The notes beneath the pieces were generated by a model. That model had not been told where the DNA came from. It saw only the letters and a program-made list of their open reading frames with translations, and did not search any database. The position numbers and the translations under genes were made by a program. This document shows positions 43,227 to 54,927 of a stretch of 64,000 nt of DNA, one piece after another (the first letter of the stretch is position 1; every line of letters begins with the position of its first letter). Source of the DNA: Pseudomonas sp. 2FG (GTDB lineage: Bacteria; Pseudomonadota; Gammaproteobacteria; Pseudomonadales; Pseudomonadaceae); assembly GCF_005502935.1 (NCBI RefSeq), contig NZ_SCMP01000008.1, forward strand, positions 1-64,000. The letters run 5' to 3'.

Positions 43227-43919
43227 ATGCCGCAACTGCCTTGGGCCGACATCGACACCGTCCTCCTCGATATGGACGGCACCTTGCTCGATCTGCACTT
43301 CGACAATCACTTCTGGCTGGAACACTTGCCGCAGCGTTATGCCGAGCACCACGGCATCCCCCGCAGCCAGGCCGACGCCGAGCTGCTGCCGCTGTTTCGC
43401 GAGCACGCCGGGCAATTGAATTGGTATTGCACGGACTTCTGGAGCCGCGAGCTGAGGCTGTCGATTCGCGAGCTTAAGCGCGAGGTCGCCGACTTGATTG
43501 CCCTGCGCCCGGATGCCGACACCTGCCTCGCCGCCCTGCGCAGCGCCGGCAAGCGCGTGGCGCTGATCACCAACGCCCACCGCGACTCGCTGTCGTTGAA
43601 GCTGGAAAGGATCGAGTTGGCGCCCTACTTCGACCGCCTGATCAGCTCCCACGACTATGGTTTCCCCAAGGAAGACCAGCAGTTCTGGTTCGCCCTGCAA
43701 CAGGACTTCGGCTTCGAGCCGGCGCGCAGTTTGTTTATCGACGACAGCCTGCCGATCCTGCGCAGCGCCAGGCAGTTCGGCGTGGCGCACCTGCTCGCGG
43801 TGCGCGAACCGGACAGCCAGAAAGGCCCGAAGGACACCGAGGAGTTCGCCGCGCTCGAAGATTATCGCCGGCTTATCCAGGGGCTGGCTAACTCACCACC
43901 TAGACCCTTAGCCGGATAA
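43227..43919 (+). CDS. yrfG: GMP/IMP 5'-nucleotidase (HAD family)
   Basis: Dephosphorylates purine monophosphates. It is 230 residues. HAD motif I is LLDMDGTLLDL (about 13-23), motif II ALITNAH and motif IV SLFIDDSLPIL, with Lys in FPKEDQ. The opening DIDTVLLDMDGTLLDLHFDN matches YrfG. It is divergent from nudE. A LysM gene that I recall following it in P. aeruginosa is absent here. Confidence 0.9.
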   Translation: MPQLPWADIDTVLLDMDGTLLDLHFDNHFWLEHLPQRYAEHHGIPRSQADAELLPLFREHAGQLNWYCTDFWSRELRLSIRELKREVADLIALRPDADTCLAALRSAGKRVALITNAHRDSLSLKLERIELAPYFDRLISSHDYGFPKEDQQFWFALQQDFGFEPARSLFIDDSLPILRSARQFGVAHLLAVREPDSQKGPKDTEEFAALEDYRRLIQGLANSPPRPLAG

Positions 43920-43951
43920 ATAGCCATGCCGACTGCCTGCGCCGCGGAGCG

Positions 43952-44851
43952 ATGATGGACATCAAACAGCTGAAATTCCTGATCGCCCTGGACGAGACCC
44001 GCCACTTCGGCCAAGCCGCGACGCGCTGCCACGTGACCCAACCGACCCTGTCGATGCGCCTGCGCAGCCTGGAAGACGAACTCGAACTGCCGCTGGTCAA
44101 GCGCGCTCAACGCTTCGAGGGTTTCACCGCGCCGGGCGAGCGCGTGTTGGCCTGGGCGCGCAGCGTGCTCGCCGCCTACGACGGCCTGCTGGCCGAAGCC
44201 GCCGCCTGCCGCGGCAGCTTGATCGGCACCTTGCGCCTGGGCGTGGTGCCGATGTCCAGCTTCGATCCGGTGCCGCTGCTGCAACGCCTGCATCAACGGC
44301 ACCCGAGTCTGCGCTTCGCGCTGTCGGCCCTCAGCTCCGAACAGATTCTCGAACAACTGGCGAGTAACCGCCTGGACCTTGGCGTGTCTTACCTCGACCG
44401 CCTGAACACCGAACACTTCGACAGCCTGCCCTTGGCCGAAACCCGCATGGGCCTGCTGTATGACCAACGTCATTTCAGCTTCGGCGCGGCAGCGCTGAGT
44501 TGGGAAGCCTTGATCGAGCTGCCACTGGGTCTGCTGTCCGGCGGCATGCACTTTCGCCAGTCGATCGACCACGGTTTCCGCAGTCGTGGCCTGACCCCGA
44601 TTCCGCTGCTGGAAACCGATGTCATCCACCAGTTGTTGCAAGCCGTGCATGGCGGCCTGTGCTGCGCGATCATGCCGCTGACCGGTGGCCTCGATGCGCT
44701 GACCGAGCACCTGTGTCTGCAACCGATCGAGGATGCCCGCACCCTGGCGCCGCTGGGGCTGATCATGCGCCGCGCCGCGCCGCGCTCGGCACTGGCCGAA
44801 GCCTGCTTCGTCGAGGCCAAGAGCCTATTGCTCGATAACCATCGCCTGTAG
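43952..44851 (+). CDS. LysR-family regulator upstream of fdhD
   Basis: LysR activator of 299 residues. The N-terminal HTH reads MMDIKQLKFLIALDETRHFG, then QAATRCHVTQPTLSMRLRSLEDEL, followed by the usual two-domain sensor (LRLGVVPMSS). ATG 43952 has CGGAG upstream. It precedes fdhD by 131 bases on the same strand and is the likely regulator of the fdhD-ydeP pair. The effector is unknown. Confidence 0.88.
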   Translation: MMDIKQLKFLIALDETRHFGQAATRCHVTQPTLSMRLRSLEDELELPLVKRAQRFEGFTAPGERVLAWARSVLAAYDGLLAEAAACRGSLIGTLRLGVVPMSSFDPVPLLQRLHQRHPSLRFALSALSSEQILEQLASNRLDLGVSYLDRLNTEHFDSLPLAETRMGLLYDQRHFSFGAAALSWEALIELPLGLLSGGMHFRQSIDHGFRSRGLTPIPLLETDVIHQLLQAVHGGLCCAIMPLTGGLDALTEHLCLQPIEDARTLAPLGLIMRRAAPRSALAEACFVEAKSLLLDNHRL

Positions 44852-44982
44852 GCGCGCGCTCTGCTCACGCCTAACAAAGCCGCCATCATCGAGCGCATCT
44901 ATCAAAGCATCAGCACTAGCGATTAGACGCGGCCTGGCAAGCGGCCTAGTCTGGTTAAATAACCACCAGCCGGTGAATCCCG

Positions 44983-45839
44983 ATGAATGCCCCGCGCCCA
45001 CCCAATGCGCCGGCAGCCAGTGCCGTCACGCCGCTTTCAACAGCCCTGACCTCGCCCCTCGCCGCCGCCAGCCAGACCTATAGCTATTGCGACCTCGAGC
45101 AAGCCCAGCCGGCCTGCGCCGAACTGGCCGAGGAGGTCGCGCTGGCCATCGCCTACAACGGCATCAGCCAGGCGGTGATGCTGGTTTCGCCCGCCGATCT
45201 GGAAGATTTCGTGGTCGGTTTCAGCCTCGGTAGCGGCATAGTCGAATCCATCGACGAAATTTATGACGTACACCTGAGTGGCACCGGCGCCGCGCGCCAA
45301 GCGCAGCTGCAGATCAGCAGTCGCGCCTTCTGGAACCTCAAGCAACAGCGCCGGCAACTGGCGGGCAGCAGCGGCTGCGGCCTGTGCGGTGTGGAAGCCG
45401 TGGAACAGGCCCTACCCGCCCTCAAGGTACTCCCCGGCGCGCCGCTGCCGCCGCTCGCTTGGCTGCATGGCCTGCGCCAACGCATCGGCAACTACCAGCC
45501 ACTCGGCCAGCACTGCGGTGCCGTGCACGCCGCGCTGTTTATGGATAGCCACGGCGAACTGCGTCTGGGCCGCGAAGACATCGGCCGGCATAACGCCCTG
45601 GACAAACTGATCGGCGCCATCCAGCGCCAGCAACTACCGGTCGCCGGCGGCCTGGCCATAGTCACCAGCCGCTGCAGCCTGGAACTGATCCAGAAAGTCC
45701 TGCGCGCCGGCATTCAAACCCTGGTCAGCCTCTCCGCCCCCACCGGCCTCGCCGTGCAGTGGGCACGGCGCCACAACCTCAACTTGATCCACCTGCCGCA
45801 GCAGAGTGCGCCGCGGGTTTACAGCCCGGAGTTAGCCCA

Positions 45840-45843
<4 letters not shown>
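44983..45843 (+). CDS. fdhD: FdhD sulfurtransferase for formate dehydrogenases
   Basis: Transfers sulfur to the molybdenum cofactor so that formate dehydrogenases become active. It is 286 residues with the CxxC pair C132/C135 (GSSGCGLCG) and EDIGRHNALDKLIG, the family signature. It is coupled by GTGA to the YdeP-type oxidoreductase. Because the fds operon at 49.5-54.7 kb has no fdsC, this protein probably also serves FdsA. Confidence 0.93.
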
Positions 45844-48170
<2,327 letters not shown>

Positions 48171-48445
48171 AAACCGCTGCCGTAACTCACGGCCTACAAA
48201 TATGCGATAGGTAAACGAAGCAACCGCTCGGGCTAGTTAGCAAGCGGCCTCGCGACACAGGGGTAAGCACGCGAAAAACTCGTCCTACAAGGCGCCTAAG
48301 ACCGCCCCAAAACCTGCAAGTTCTCCCCGTAAAACAAATATTTACGAAGCGTGAAAGAACCCGTGCTACTCGTCGGCAAGCGCTTGTCAGAGGGGTTGCG
48401 GCAGGACAGGATCGCGCCGTCATCCCTACATAGGTTCGTCTGGAC
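48171..48445. other. 275-base gap before the glycine-zipper pair
   Basis: No gene or clear repeat is seen. It should carry the promoter of the small-protein pair at 48446. The sequence is less GC-rich than its surroundings. Confidence 0.4.
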
Positions 48446-48937
48446 ATGAAGTACTCCTCGATGCTCTTGCTGTCCCTTAGCCTGGTCGGCGGTGCAGCCC
48501 TCGCCGGCGGTAATACCGAAGCCGGCGTGGGTGGCGCGCTGGGCGGGGTGTTGGGTTCGGTGGTTGGCCAACAGGTTGGCGGCAGCACCGGCGCGGCCAT
48601 CGGTGCCGGTGTCGGCGGCGCGGCCGGCGGTGCGGTCGGCGCACGCCGCGGCAACAAGACCGAGGCGGCCATCGGCGGTGGCCTCGGCGCGGCCGGCGGC
48701 AACGTCATCGGCAACAAGATGGGCGGCACCACCGGCGGCCTGATCGGCGCAGCCCTCGGCGGCGGCGCCGGTGGTGCACTCGGCAACAACTACGGCGACG
48801 CCAACCGCGACTACGATGACGACGACCGTCGCCGCTATCGCCGCGGCTACGATGACGACGATTGGCATGACAATGGCTACCATCGCGGCCACGGCAAGAA
48901 GCGCCATAAGCACCGCAGACACCACGACGACGACTGA
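48446..48937 (+). CDS. Glycine-zipper membrane protein 1
   Basis: Predicted exported or membrane protein of 163 residues. A signal peptide (MKYSSMLLLSLSLVGGAALAG) precedes a block of GxxxG/GxxxA repeats (about 22-115), the glycine-zipper pattern that packs helices or oligomers in membranes. The C-terminal 45 residues are almost all Asp, Arg, His and Tyr. It is paralogous to the next gene. Role unknown; a metal-binding or envelope-stress role is guesswork. Confidence 0.7.
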   Translation: MKYSSMLLLSLSLVGGAALAGGNTEAGVGGALGGVLGSVVGQQVGGSTGAAIGAGVGGAAGGAVGARRGNKTEAAIGGGLGAAGGNVIGNKMGGTTGGLIGAALGGGAGGALGNNYGDANRDYDDDDRRRYRRGYDDDDWHDNGYHRGHGKKRHKHRRHHDDD

Positions 48938-48956
48938 TTAGCCTGAGATCTCCAAC

Positions 48957-49376
48957 ATGCGTAAACCCCTAATACTGCTCGCCTTCAGCCTGATCGCGGC
49001 CCAGCCGGCGCTGGCCGGCGACAATACCAAAGCGGCGATCGGCAGCGGTCTCGGCGGCGTGCTCGGCAATGTGGTCGGCCAGCAGCTCGGCGGCAGCACC
49101 GGAGCCGCCGTCGGCGCAGGTCTCGGCGGTGCCGCCGGCGGCGCGATCAGCGCCAAAAACGGCAACAAAACCGAAGCCGCGCTCGGCGGTGGCCTCGGTG
49201 CTGCCGGCGGCTCGATAGTCGGCGGCAAGCTGGGCGGCAGCACCGGCTCCACCATCGGCGCCGGCCTGGGCGGTGCCGCCGGCGGCGCCCTCGGCAACAA
49301 CATCGCGGATGACAATAATGGTCATAGCTACAGCTATGGCCACGGCAAGAAGCATAAGAAGCACAAACACGACTGA
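48957..49376 (+). CDS. Glycine-zipper membrane protein 2
   Basis: Paralogue of the upstream protein, 139 residues, 19 bases downstream. It has the same design: signal peptide (MRKPLILLAFSLIAAQPALA), glycine-zipper repeats (about 22-115) including NVVGQQLGGSTGAAVGAGLGG, and a Lys/His-rich tail (HGKKHKKHKHD) instead of the Asp/Arg tail. The pair looks like a tandem duplication with divergent ends. Confidence 0.7.
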   Translation: MRKPLILLAFSLIAAQPALAGDNTKAAIGSGLGGVLGNVVGQQLGGSTGAAVGAGLGGAAGGAISAKNGNKTEAALGGGLGAAGGSIVGGKLGGSTGSTIGAGLGGAAGGALGNNIADDNNGHSYSYGHGKKHKKHKHD

Positions 49377-49507
49377 GTGTTAGCTCGCTGAACCAGAAAG
49401 CCCGCGGTCTGCTGCGGCACGAGGTCTTCCTGGCCGACGGGCTGCTGGCTGATCCTATCCTCGCCAGCGTCTGACCCAGGTGACGCCCCCGCCCAAGAGC
49501 GTTGGCC

Positions 49508-49750
49508 TCAGGCGCGCTGGGTGGCCGGCCTGACCAACTCGCGGTGGGCCTGCAGCGCGTCGCGGACGATAGCGCTCAGCTCTTCCCCGCCCCCGGCATC
49601 GAGGTACCCATAGAGTTCCTCGCGCATCTGCGGGTCCCAGAAACGCTTGAGGTGCTGGGCGAGGTCTTCCCGCGCCTGCAGCGGATCCGGCTGGGAGGCG
49701 AAGAAGGCGCCGATCTGGTTGGCCATCTTGATCAGTTGCGCGATGTTCAT
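49508..49750 (-). CDS. fdsD: Formate dehydrogenase delta subunit
   Basis: Small accessory subunit of 80 residues, needed for assembly of the soluble NAD-dependent formate dehydrogenase. QLIKMANQIGAFFASQPD and HLKRFWDPQMREELYGYL match FdsD. It is last in the fdsGBAD operon. Between 49377 and 49507 there is a short frame ending at 49473 that looks like another protein tail, unidentified. Confidence 0.88.
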   Translation of the reverse strand: MNIAQLIKMANQIGAFFASQPDPLQAREDLAQHLKRFWDPQMREELYGYLDAGGGEELSAIVRDALQAHRELVRPATQRA

Positions 49751-49784
49751 GGCGATCTACGGACCCCTGTGAGGTTGAGGGCGT

Positions 49785-52628
49785 TCACAGCTGCACCACC
49801 TTGATCGGCGGCAGCAGGTCGAGCTGCTCGCTGGTGAAGGCCTGGAACTCCTGTTGCCAGTCGGACGGGACCTCGACCTTGCGCACCTGCACGGCGGTGA
49901 CCTTGTACTCGGGGCAGTTGGTCGCCCAGTCGGAGTTGTCGGTGGTGATCACGTTGGCACCGGATTCCGGGTGGTGGAAGGTGGTGTAGACCACCCCCGG
50001 CTGGACCCGCTCGGTGATAGTCGCACGCAGCACCGTCTCGCCGGCGCGGCTGTTGATGCCGACCCAGTCGCCGTCGGCGATGCCGCGCTGCTCGGCGTCG
50101 AACGGATGCAGCTCCAGGCGGTCCTCCTTGTGCCAGGCCTCGTTGGCGGTACGCCGGGTCTGCGCGCCGACGTTGTACTGCGAGAGGATGCGGCCGGTGG
50201 TGAGGATCAGCGGACGCTTGCGCGAGGTGCGCTCCTCGCTGGCGATGTACTCGGTGACCATGAAGCGGCCCTTACCGCGCACGAAGCTGTTGCGGTGCAT
50301 GATCGGCGTGCCTTCCGGGGCCTCGTCGTTGCACGGCCACTGGATGCTGCCCAGACGCTCGAGCTTGGCGTAGCTGACGCCGCTGAAGGTCGGGGTGAGG
50401 CGGGCGATCTCGTCCATGATCTCGGACGGATGCGAGTAGTTCATCGGGTAGCCGAGGGCATTGGACAGCGCCATGGTCACCTCCCAGTCCTCCTTGCCGG
50501 CCAGCGCCGGCATCACCTTGCGCACCGGCGAGATGCGCCGCTCGGCATTGGTGAAGGTGCCGTTCTTCTCCAGGAAGGAGGCGCCGGGCAGGAACACATG
50601 GGCGAACTTGGCGGTTTCGTTGAGGAACAGGTCCTGCACCACCACGCATTCCATGGCCTGGAGCGCGTCGGTGACGTGCTGGGTGTCCGGGTCGGACTGC
50701 GCCGGGTCCTCGCCTTGGATGTACATGCCCTTGAAGGTGCCGGCATGCGCCGCGGCGAACATGTTGGGAATGCGCAGGCCGGGTTCGGCCAGCAGCTTGA
50801 CCCCCCAGGCCTCCTCGAACAGCAGCCGGCTCACCGGGTCCGAGACGTGCCGATAGCCCGGCAGCTCGTGGGGGAAGGAGCCCATGTCGCAGGAGCCCTG
50901 CACGTTGTTCTGCCCGCGCAGGGGGTTCACCCCGACGCCCGGGCGGCCGATGTTGCCGGTGGCCATGGCCAGGTTGGCGATCGCCATCACCGACGAGGAG
51001 CCCTGGCTGTGCTCGGTCACGCCGAGGCCGTAGTAGATCGCGGCGTTGCCGCCGCTGGCGTACAGCCGCGCCGCGCCGCGCACTTCCTGGGCCGGCACGC
51101 CGGTAGCGGCCTCCAGTGCCTCGGGGCTCTGCCGCGGGTCGGCGACGAAGCTGCGCCAGTGCTCGAAGGCCTCAGCCTCGCAGCGCTCGGCGACGAAGGC
51201 CGCGTTGACCAGGCCCTCGGTGACTATGACATGGGCCAGGCTGTTGAGCAGCGCGACGTTGGTGCCGGGGCGCAGCTGCAGATGATGCTGGGCCTTGATG
51301 TGCGGCGAACGCACCAGGTCGATGCCCCGCGGGTCGACGACTATCAGCTTGGCGCCCTCGCGCAGGCGGCGCTTGAGCTGCGAGCCGAACACCGGGTGGC
51401 CGTCGGTGGGGTTGGCACCTATGACCAGCACCACGTCGGCGGCCAGCACCGAGTCGAAGTCCTGGGTCCCGGCCGACTCGCCGAGGGTGACCTTGAGGCC
51501 ATAGCCGGTGGGCGAATGGCAGACCCGCGCGCAGGTATCGACGTTGTTGTTGCCGAAGGCCGCGCGCACCAGCTTCTGCACCAGGTAGGCCTCTTCGTTG
51601 GTGCAGCGCGAGGAGGTCAGGCCGCCCACCGAGTCGCGGCCGTACTGCGCCTGGATCTGGCGGAAACGCTCGGCGGCGTAGCCGATCGCCTCGTCCCAGC
51701 CGACGGTGCGCCAGGGTTCGTGGATGCTGTCGCGGATCATCGGCGCGGCGATGCGGTCCGGGTGAGTGGCGTAGCCCCAGGCGAAACGGCCCTTGACGCA
51801 GGAATGGCCGTGGTTGGCGTGGCCGTCCTTGTTCGGCACCATGCGCACCACTTCGTTGCCCTTGACCTCGGCCTTGAACGAGCAGCCGACCCCGCAGTAG
51901 GCGCAGGTGGTGACCACGCTGCGCTCGGCCTGGCCGAGCTCGATCACCGTTTTTTCCATCAGGGTGGCGGTCGGACAGGCCTGCACGCAGGCGCCACAGG
52001 AGACGCATTCGGAGTCGAGGAAGTCCTCGTTCTGCCCGGCGGCGACCCGCGAATCGAAACCGCGGCCGTCGATGGTCAGGGCGAAGGTGCCCTGCACCTC
52101 CTCGCAGGCACGCACGCAGCGGTTGCAGACGATGCACTTGGAGGGGTCGTAGCTGAAGTAGGGGTTGGACTCGTCCTTGCTGTCGGCCAGGTGAGTCTGC
52201 ACCGGGTCGTAGCGCACCTCGCGCAGGCCGACCACGCCGGCCATGTCCTGCAGCTCGCAGTTGCCGTTGGCCGAACAGGTCAGGCAGTCCAGCGGGTGGT
52301 CGGAGATGTACAGCTCCATGGTGCCGCGGCGCAGTTCGGCGAGCTTCGGGCTCTGGGTGTGCACCTTCATCCCGGCTTCTACCGGGGTGGTGCAGGACGC
52401 CGGGAAACCCCGCCGCCCCTCGATTTCCACCACGCACAGGCGGCAGGAACCGAAGGGTTCCAGGCTGTCGCTGGCGCAGAGTTTCGGCACCGCGATGCCG
52501 GCTTCCTGGGCGGCGCGCATCAGCGAGGTGCCGGCGGGCACGGTGATCTGCAGTCCGTCGATTTCCACGCTTACCGGGGCACCGGTGCGGGCGGGGGTTC
52601 CGTAGTCGAGGTCGCGCGACAAGGCCAT
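49785..52628 (-). CDS. fdsA: NAD-dependent formate dehydrogenase, molybdenum subunit
   Basis: Catalytic subunit that oxidises formate to CO2 at Mo-bis-MGD. It is 947 residues. From the N-terminus: a NuoG-like 2Fe-2S domain (GSCRLCVVEIEGRRGFPASC), a His-liganded cluster region, two ferredoxin 4Fe-4S motifs (CIVCNRCVRACEE, CVSCGACVQACPT), CAYCGVGCSFK for the proximal cluster, and the catalytic domain with Mo-ligand Cys in DTCARVCHSPTGYG. It passes electrons to FdsB for NAD reduction. It belongs to the Cys rather than selenocysteine type. Confidence 0.94.
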   Translation of the reverse strand: MALSRDLDYGTPARTGAPVSVEIDGLQITVPAGTSLMRAAQEAGIAVPKLCASDSLEPFGSCRLCVVEIEGRRGFPASCTTPVEAGMKVHTQSPKLAELRRGTMELYISDHPLDCLTCSANGNCELQDMAGVVGLREVRYDPVQTHLADSKDESNPYFSYDPSKCIVCNRCVRACEEVQGTFALTIDGRGFDSRVAAGQNEDFLDSECVSCGACVQACPTATLMEKTVIELGQAERSVVTTCAYCGVGCSFKAEVKGNEVVRMVPNKDGHANHGHSCVKGRFAWGYATHPDRIAAPMIRDSIHEPWRTVGWDEAIGYAAERFRQIQAQYGRDSVGGLTSSRCTNEEAYLVQKLVRAAFGNNNVDTCARVCHSPTGYGLKVTLGESAGTQDFDSVLAADVVLVIGANPTDGHPVFGSQLKRRLREGAKLIVVDPRGIDLVRSPHIKAQHHLQLRPGTNVALLNSLAHVIVTEGLVNAAFVAERCEAEAFEHWRSFVADPRQSPEALEAATGVPAQEVRGAARLYASGGNAAIYYGLGVTEHSQGSSSVMAIANLAMATGNIGRPGVGVNPLRGQNNVQGSCDMGSFPHELPGYRHVSDPVSRLLFEEAWGVKLLAEPGLRIPNMFAAAHAGTFKGMYIQGEDPAQSDPDTQHVTDALQAMECVVVQDLFLNETAKFAHVFLPGASFLEKNGTFTNAERRISPVRKVMPALAGKEDWEVTMALSNALGYPMNYSHPSEIMDEIARLTPTFSGVSYAKLERLGSIQWPCNDEAPEGTPIMHRNSFVRGKGRFMVTEYIASEERTSRKRPLILTTGRILSQYNVGAQTRRTANEAWHKEDRLELHPFDAEQRGIADGDWVGINSRAGETVLRATITERVQPGVVYTTFHHPESGANVITTDNSDWATNCPEYKVTAVQVRKVEVPSDWQQEFQAFTSEQLDLLPPIKVVQL

Positions 52629-52643
52629 GATTGCGTCTCCGGA

Positions 52644-54233
52644 TCAGCGAGCCACGGTGGTGTCGGCCGACACCCCGAAGTCTTCGGGAAAATGGTTGAG
52701 GGCACTCAGCACCGGGTACGGCGTCATCCCGCCGAGGGCGCAGAGCGAGCCGCCGAGCATGGTGTCGCAGAGGCTCTTGAGCAGCTCGATACGGCCCGGC
52801 TGCGGACCTTCGGAGCGCGCCACTATGATCTGTTCGAGCAGCTCCTCGCCGCGGGTCGAGCCGATCCGGCAGGGCGTGCACTTGCCGCAGGACTCGATGG
52901 CGCAAAACTCCATGGCGTAACGCGCCATCTGGGCCATGTCGACCCCGTCGTCGAACACCACTATGCCGCCGTGGCCGAGCACCGCGCCGAGGGCGGCGAA
53001 GGCCTCGTAGTCCAGCGGCGTGTCGAACTGCGACTCCGGCAGATAGGCGCCCAGCGGGCCGCCAACCTGCACCGCGCGGATCGGCCGGCCGCTGGCGGAA
53101 CCGCCGCCGTAATCGTAGAGCAGCTCGCGCAGGGTGATGCCGAAGGCCTTCTCGATCAGGCCGCCGCGGGCGATGTTGCCGGTCAGCTGGATCGGCAGGG
53201 TGCCGAGCGAGCGGCCCATGCCGAAGTCGCGGTAATGGGCGCCGCCCTTATCCAGGATGATCGGCACCGAGGCCAGCGAGATCACGTTGTTGATCACCGT
53301 CGGCTGGCCGAACAGACCCTCGATCGCCGGCAGCGGCGGCTTCGGCCGTACCGTGCCGCGGCGGCCCTCGAGGCTCTCCAGCAGCGCGGTTTCCTCGCCG
53401 CAGATATAGGCGCCGGCGCCGCGGCGCAGGTGCAGGTGGAAGGCGCGGCCGCTGCCGAGCACGTCGTCGCCCAGGTAGCCCTCGGCATAGGCCGTGGCGA
53501 TGCACTGCTTGAGCGCCGCCTCGGCATGCGGATATTCCGAGCGCAGGTAGATATAGCCCTGGGTCGCACCGACGGCCAGACCGGCGATGGTCATGCCCTC
53601 GATCAGCACGAAGGGGTCGTCCTCCATCACCATGCGGTCGGAGAAGGTTCCGGAGTCGCCCTCGTCGGCGTTGCAGACGATGTACTTCTGCGCCGCCTCG
53701 CACTGGGCCACGGTGCGCCATTTGATCCCGGTGGGGAAGGCCGCGCCGCCACGGCCGCGCAGGCCGGAGTCGAGCACCTCGGCGACTATCGCCGCGGGCT
53801 CCATGCTCAGCGCGCGCCTGAGCCCGCGGTAACCGGCATGTTCGAGATAGTCGGCCAGCGACAGCGGATCGGTGATGCCGGCGCGGGCGAAGGTCAGGCG
53901 CTCCTGACGCTTGAGGTAGTCGATCTCCTCGGTCAGGCCGAGGCCCAGCGGGTGGGCGCCGCCCTGCAGGAAGCCGGCGTCGAACAGCCCGGGCACGTCC
54001 TTGGCCTTGACCGGGCCATAGGCGATGCGCCCGGCCGGGCTGGCGACTTCCACCAGCGGCTCGAGCCAGAACAGCCCGCGCGAGCCGTTGCGCACCAGGC
54101 GCAGCTCGAGATTGCGCGCCTTGGCCTCGGCCACGATGGCGCGGGCCACCGCATCGGCGCCGAGGGACAGGGCGCTGGCGTCGCGCGGCACGTAGACGGT
54201 CAGCGTACCCTGGGCGTTCTTCAGCTCGCTCAT
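52644..54233 (-). CDS. fdsB: NAD-dependent formate dehydrogenase, FMN/NAD subunit
   Basis: NuoF-like subunit that takes electrons from FdsA and reduces NAD. It is 529 residues from ATG 54233, which overlaps the fdsG stop as ATGA. It has an N-terminal thioredoxin-like section, GLRGRGGAAFPTGIKW (FMN), GAGAYICGEETALLESLEG (NADH) and ESCGKCTPCRIGS (4Fe-4S cluster). The next gene fdsA begins 15 bases downstream. Confidence 0.93.
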   Translation of the reverse strand: MSELKNAQGTLTVYVPRDASALSLGADAVARAIVAEAKARNLELRLVRNGSRGLFWLEPLVEVASPAGRIAYGPVKAKDVPGLFDAGFLQGGAHPLGLGLTEEIDYLKRQERLTFARAGITDPLSLADYLEHAGYRGLRRALSMEPAAIVAEVLDSGLRGRGGAAFPTGIKWRTVAQCEAAQKYIVCNADEGDSGTFSDRMVMEDDPFVLIEGMTIAGLAVGATQGYIYLRSEYPHAEAALKQCIATAYAEGYLGDDVLGSGRAFHLHLRRGAGAYICGEETALLESLEGRRGTVRPKPPLPAIEGLFGQPTVINNVISLASVPIILDKGGAHYRDFGMGRSLGTLPIQLTGNIARGGLIEKAFGITLRELLYDYGGGSASGRPIRAVQVGGPLGAYLPESQFDTPLDYEAFAALGAVLGHGGIVVFDDGVDMAQMARYAMEFCAIESCGKCTPCRIGSTRGEELLEQIIVARSEGPQPGRIELLKSLCDTMLGGSLCALGGMTPYPVLSALNHFPEDFGVSADTTVAR

Positions 54234-54730
54234 GGGCGCGCCTCCTGTTCTTGTTCTTGCAGCAGGGCCAACAGCCCCTGGGCATCGACCCGGCCGTGCA
54301 GCTCGCCGTTGAGCATGGCATTCGGCGCGCAGGCACAGTTGCCCAGGCAGTAAACCGCCTCCAGGGTCAGGCTGCCGTCCGCGCGGGTCTCGCCCAGGGC
54401 CAGGCCCAGTTCTTGTTGCAGTTGTTCGCTCAGCGCCTTCGCCCCCATCGACTGGCAGGCCTCGGCCTGGCACAGACGCAGGTGCTGGCGGCCGGGCGGG
54501 CTGGCGCGGAAATCATGGTAGAAGCTCACCACGCCATGCACCTCGGCGCGCGACAGGCAGAGGTCCTCGGCGATCAGCGGCAACACCTCCGGCGGCACGG
54601 CGCCGAGGCGATCCTGGATGTCATGGAGGATGGGCAGCAGGGCACCCGGTTCGTCCCGGTGCGCCGCCAACACCTCACGGGTGACGGCCTGGCACTGCTC
54701 GGGGTCGAAGCGCTGGGGGAGATTGACCAT
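54230..54730 (-). CDS. fdsG: NAD-dependent formate dehydrogenase, gamma subunit
   Basis: NuoE-like 2Fe-2S subunit of 166 residues, first in the operon. Cluster ligands are in CQAEAC and YCLGNCACAPNAM. ATG 54730 has GGAG eight bases upstream. A start further up is open in frame but has no support. The divergent regulator gene at 54928 shares its promoter region. Confidence 0.92.
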   Translation of the reverse strand: MVNLPQRFDPEQCQAVTREVLAAHRDEPGALLPILHDIQDRLGAVPPEVLPLIAEDLCLSRAEVHGVVSFYHDFRASPPGRQHLRLCQAEACQSMGAKALSEQLQQELGLALGETRADGSLTLEAVYCLGNCACAPNAMLNGELHGRVDAQGLLALLQEQEQEARP

Positions 54731-54808
54731 GTTCGATGCTCCAGCCGGCGGGCGCCGTCGGTGTGGGAGATAACCTGATCCGCTCACGGCGGGCGGACCG
54801 ATTGTCTC

Positions 54809-54868
54809 TGGCGCCACTCTGTGGAGGCGCCACATATGAAATGAAGTTCTTATTCTCAGGTTGAGAAT
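54809..54868. promoter_or_regulatory. Operator region between fdsG and fdsR
   Basis: Two inverted repeats lie in the divergent gap: TGGCGCC/GGCGCCA (54809-54815 and 54826-54832), and ATTCTCA-GGT-TGAGAAT (54852-54868), a perfect 7-bp palindrome with a 3-base spacer. The second lies about 60 bases before the fdsR start. Either may bind FdsR and control both transcripts. Confidence 0.5.
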
Positions 54869-54927
54869 CTCCTGATGGCGCAAGCTATCATGGCAACCTC
54901 CCCGATCAAATATGAAGCCAAGCACAT

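Noticed and set aside
49377..49507. A short plus-strand frame with LNQKARGLLRHEVFLADGLL near its end.
   Set aside because: It looks protein-like but is too short and has no start or family; it may be a gene remnant.
49854..54353. A very long plus-strand open frame of about 1500 codons opposite fdsA and fdsB.
   Set aside because: It is the antisense shadow of strongly supported genes in GC-rich DNA; its composition (Val/Gly/Ala/His-rich) matches no protein.
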